Of a stretch of DNA of 64,000 bases, positions 62,144-64,000 are shown one piece after another. The notes beneath the pieces were generated by a model, which worked only from the letters and a program-made list of their open reading frames with translations, made no database searches and was not told where the DNA came from. Position 1 is the stretch's first letter. Each line of letters starts with the position of its first letter. The translations under genes and the position numbers were made by a program. This stretch comes from WHSW01 sp963722175 (lineage in GTDB: Bacteria > Actinomycetota > Thermoleophilia > Solirubrobacterales > 70-9), in assembly GCA_963722175.1 (NCBI GenBank), contig CAVRKA010000005.1:62001-126000 (forward strand). Reading direction: 5' to 3'.

Positions 62144-62485
62144 TCAAGTCCCTCGATCGGCCCGAACCGCCTCCACCGCTGTCGCCTGGATCTGGCGCTG
62201 ACCGTACGAGCCGGTGTAAACCGGGCCGGCGGCGGCGACCAGGTCGCCCGGACCGGGAAGCGGATCGGGACGCAGCTCGGGGCCGACGTCGATCACCGAG
62301 ATCCCGGGCGCCGTGATCGAGTCGTCGCTGAGCAGGACGAAGTGGGCGTCGCCGTCGCCGTCGGGGTCGACGCGCTCGACGTAGAGGACCGTCCCCGACG
62401 CGGTCGAGCAGTTTCCGGCGCCCGGGTCGCAGGCGGGCGGCGCGGCGCCGAGCGCGATCGCGGCCGCGATGGTCGCCGCCAGCAC
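62144..62485 (-). CDS. Small secreted protein, unknown function
   Basis: A 113-aa protein with a short signal-like start (LAATIAAAIALGAAPPA) followed by two Cys (CDPGAGNC) and a beta-rich domain (GTVLYVERVDPDGDGDAHFVLLS, shortened) that may be an OB-like fold. The GTG at 62485 lies just beyond the lysS stop (62488-62490) on the same strand, so it is probably cotranscribed. Conserved-looking codon usage supports coding, but no family is recognised. Confidence 0.55.
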   Translation of the reverse strand: MLAATIAAAIALGAAPPACDPGAGNCSTASGTVLYVERVDPDGDGDAHFVLLSDDSITAPGISVIDVGPELRPDPLPGPGDLVAAAGPVYTGSYGQRQIQATAVEAVRADRGT

Positions 62486-62487
62486 CG

Positions 62488-63963
62488 CTAGCGCATCGCC
62501 GGGAACAGGAGCACCTCGCGCAGGCTCGTGGCGCCGGTCAGCAGCATCACCAGGCGGTCGATCCCGAGCCCGACCCCGCCGGTCGGCGGCATCCCGTACT
62601 CGAGCGCCTGCAGGTAGTCCTCGTCGAACGGCTGCGTCTCCTCGTCGCCGCGCCGGAGCTCCTCGGCCTGCTGCTCGAAGCGGCGGCGCTGCTCGTCGGG
62701 GTCGTTGAGCTCCGTGAACGCGTTGCCGATCTCGATCCCGCCGACGATCGGCTCCCAGCGCTCGACCAGGCGGTCGTCCTCGCGGTGGCGCTTCGCGAAC
62801 GGCGACATCTCGACCGGGTAGTCGAAGACGAAGGTCGGCTGGATCAGCGTCGGCTCCACCTCCTTCGAGAAGAGGCCGTCGACGAGCTTGCCCCAGCCCT
62901 CCTCCGGGCTCGCCTCCGAGTCCATCGCCGCGGCGAGCGCCTCGCGGGTCGGATGCTCGAGGATGTCGATCCCGGTCCGCTCCTCGATCGCCGCTCGCAG
63001 GGTCACCCGCCGCCACGGCGGCGCCAGCTCGATCTCGACCCCGTCGCGCTCGACCTTGGTCGTGCCGTTGACGCGCTCGGCGACGTGGGCGACGAGCGCC
63101 TCGAGCCGCGTCGCCGCGTCCTCGTAGTCGGCGTAGGCCTCGTACCACTCGAGCATCGTGAACTCCGGGTTGTGCTTGAACGAGACCCCCTCGTTGCGGA
63201 AGTCCTTGCCGAGCTCGTAGACGCGGTCGATCCCGCCGACGATGCAGCGCTTCAGGTAGAGCTCGGTGGCGATCCGCAGGTACAGGTCGCGGTCGAGCGC
63301 GTTGTGGTGGGTGGTGAACGGCCGCGCCAGGGCGCCGCCGTAGAGCGGCTGCAGGACCGGCGTCTCGACCTCGACGAAGCCCTCGGCGTCGAGCCACTCG
63401 CGGGTCGCGGCGATCGTCTGGCCGCGCTTTCGAAACAGCTCCCGGGCCTCGGGGTTGGCGATCAGGTCGAGCTCGCGGTGGCGGTAGCGGAGCTCGACGT
63501 CCTTGACCCCGTGGAACTTGTCCGGCGGCGGCCGCAGGCTCTTCGCCAGCAGGGTCCAGCCCGTCGCCTCGAGCGAGAGCTCGCCGCGGCGGGTCGCGAA
63601 CGCGGTTCCATCGACGCCGACGATGTCGCCGAGATCGAGCCCGACGAGGCGGTCGAACTCGTCCTCGCCGAGCACGTCGCGCTTGGCGTGAATCTGGATC
63701 TTCCCGCTGCCGTCGACCAGGTCGAGAAACGCCGCCTTGCCCTGGCCGCGCCGCGCCGCGATCCGGCCGGCCACGCGGTAGGCGTCTTCGGTCTCCTCGC
63801 CGGTTTCGAGCCCCTGATGCGCGTCGCGGACCGCGGCAATCTCGGTCCGGCCGTCGAAGTCGTGCGGGAACGGCTCGATCCCCGCCTCGCGCAGGCGCTC
63901 GAGCTTCGCTCGCCGTTCGGCGAGCACGCTCGATTCCGTGGGCTGCTCTTCTGGCTCCGCCAC
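62488..63963 (-). CDS. lysS: Lysyl-tRNA synthetase, class II
   Basis: A 491-aa class IIb synthetase. The OB-fold anticodon domain spans about 55-150. Motif 1 follows, then motif 2 (FRNEGVSFKHNPEFTMLEWY, ~255-274, with the ATP-binding Arg) and motif 3 (GIDRLVMLLTG, ~469-479). GYG/insert sizes fit the lysyl rather than aspartyl or asparaginyl enzymes, as does GIEIGNAFTELNDP. The GTG at 63963 has TAGGCT 7 nt upstream. The small secreted gene follows by 2 bp. Confidence 0.95.
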   Translation of the reverse strand: MAEPEEQPTESSVLAERRAKLERLREAGIEPFPHDFDGRTEIAAVRDAHQGLETGEETEDAYRVAGRIAARRGQGKAAFLDLVDGSGKIQIHAKRDVLGEDEFDRLVGLDLGDIVGVDGTAFATRRGELSLEATGWTLLAKSLRPPPDKFHGVKDVELRYRHRELDLIANPEARELFRKRGQTIAATREWLDAEGFVEVETPVLQPLYGGALARPFTTHHNALDRDLYLRIATELYLKRCIVGGIDRVYELGKDFRNEGVSFKHNPEFTMLEWYEAYADYEDAATRLEALVAHVAERVNGTTKVERDGVEIELAPPWRRVTLRAAIEERTGIDILEHPTREALAAAMDSEASPEEGWGKLVDGLFSKEVEPTLIQPTFVFDYPVEMSPFAKRHREDDRLVERWEPIVGGIEIGNAFTELNDPDEQRRRFEQQAEELRRGDEETQPFDEDYLQALEYGMPPTGGVGLGIDRLVMLLTGATSLREVLLFPAMR

Positions 63964-63970
63964 GCGGGCG

Positions 63971-63976
63971 AGCCTA
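63971..63976 (-). promoter_or_regulatory. -10 element (TANNNT) for lysS, leaderless start
   Basis: TAGGCT on the minus strand ends 7 nt before the GTG at 63963. Confidence 0.5.
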
Positions 63977-64000
63977 GACGACGGGCAGCGCGCTAAGCCG

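Overview
The window is chromosomal DNA from a very GC-rich actinobacterium (about 70% G+C by eye). Gene content fits a deep-branching lineage such as class Thermoleophilia / order Solirubrobacterales better than Mycobacteriales or Streptomycetales. The clues are a PlsC-GpsA fusion, a Spo0H-like sigma factor beside rlmB-cysS, delta-60 repeat and RTX-like secreted proteins, and a degenerate 'SADIINGEV'-type repeat protein. The placement is inference; there is no rRNA in the window. No phage, insertion sequence or CRISPR array is visible, and no gap between genes exceeds 300 bp.

Layout, left to right. 1-4.8 kb: glycosyltransferase, M48 protease, metallophosphoesterase, and a lipoprotein overlapping a membrane Ser/Thr kinase. 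5.0-11.1 kb: minus-strand glycolytic operon VOC-gap-pgk-tpiA-gpmI-tgt. 11.2-17.5 kb: a methyltransferase, an ABC-2 exporter and the run uvrC-rapZ-fkbM; the yvcK and whiA genes usual after rapZ are absent. 17.6-20.3 kb: a broken repeat-protein gene, crotonase, cupredoxin lipoprotein, MaoC dehydratase. 20.3-22.9 kb: two TadE-like proteins and a TadG-like protein fused to VanY and SLT peptidoglycan-enzyme domains. 23.0-28.1 kb: membrane proteins with a Pit/DUF47 phosphate uptake pair and wecB. 28.1-33.9 kb: hydrolase, pterin dehydratase, corrinoid-binding-like protein, rhomboid, and two ECF sigma modules. 33.9-40.7 kb: PlsC-GpsA fusion, cupin, iron alcohol dehydrogenase, tRNA-Thr with an overlapping PD-(D/E)XK nuclease gene, sigH-like, rlmB, cysS. 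40.7-45.3 kb: lipid genes (acyltransferase, SRPBCC, SCP2-hydrolase fusion, acyl-CoA synthetase). 45.3-51.8 kb: the conserved radA-disA-carD-ispD-...-ispF neighbourhood, interrupted by a PHP phosphatase and a divergent DUF389 gene. 51.9-58.0 kb: secreted proteins (RTX-like hydrolase, glycoside-hydrolase-like protein, delta-60 repeat protein). 58.0-64 kb: clpC, an unknown membrane protein, a small secreted protein, lysS.

The clearest cross-window signal is in initiation. Eighteen genes, mostly first in their transcription units, have a TANNNT hexamer (often TAGGCT or TACGCT) ending 6-8 nt before the start codon, with no Shine-Dalgarno between. This is the signature of leaderless mRNAs. It also decided several starts here (uvrC, PHP phosphatase, the 55.7 kb protein). 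Internal genes instead use 4-bp stop/start overlaps. Against this background a few genes have abnormal starts: rlmB apparently AUC, the SigK-type anti-sigma gene none at all, and the repeat-protein pseudogene AUU.

Most interesting loci: the free-standing nuclease related to intron-borne homing endonucleases whose stop codon lies inside tRNA-Thr; the sigma/anti-sigma pair in one reading frame separated only by TGA; and the TadE/TadG-VanY-SLT operon. All were read from sequence alone, without database searches.
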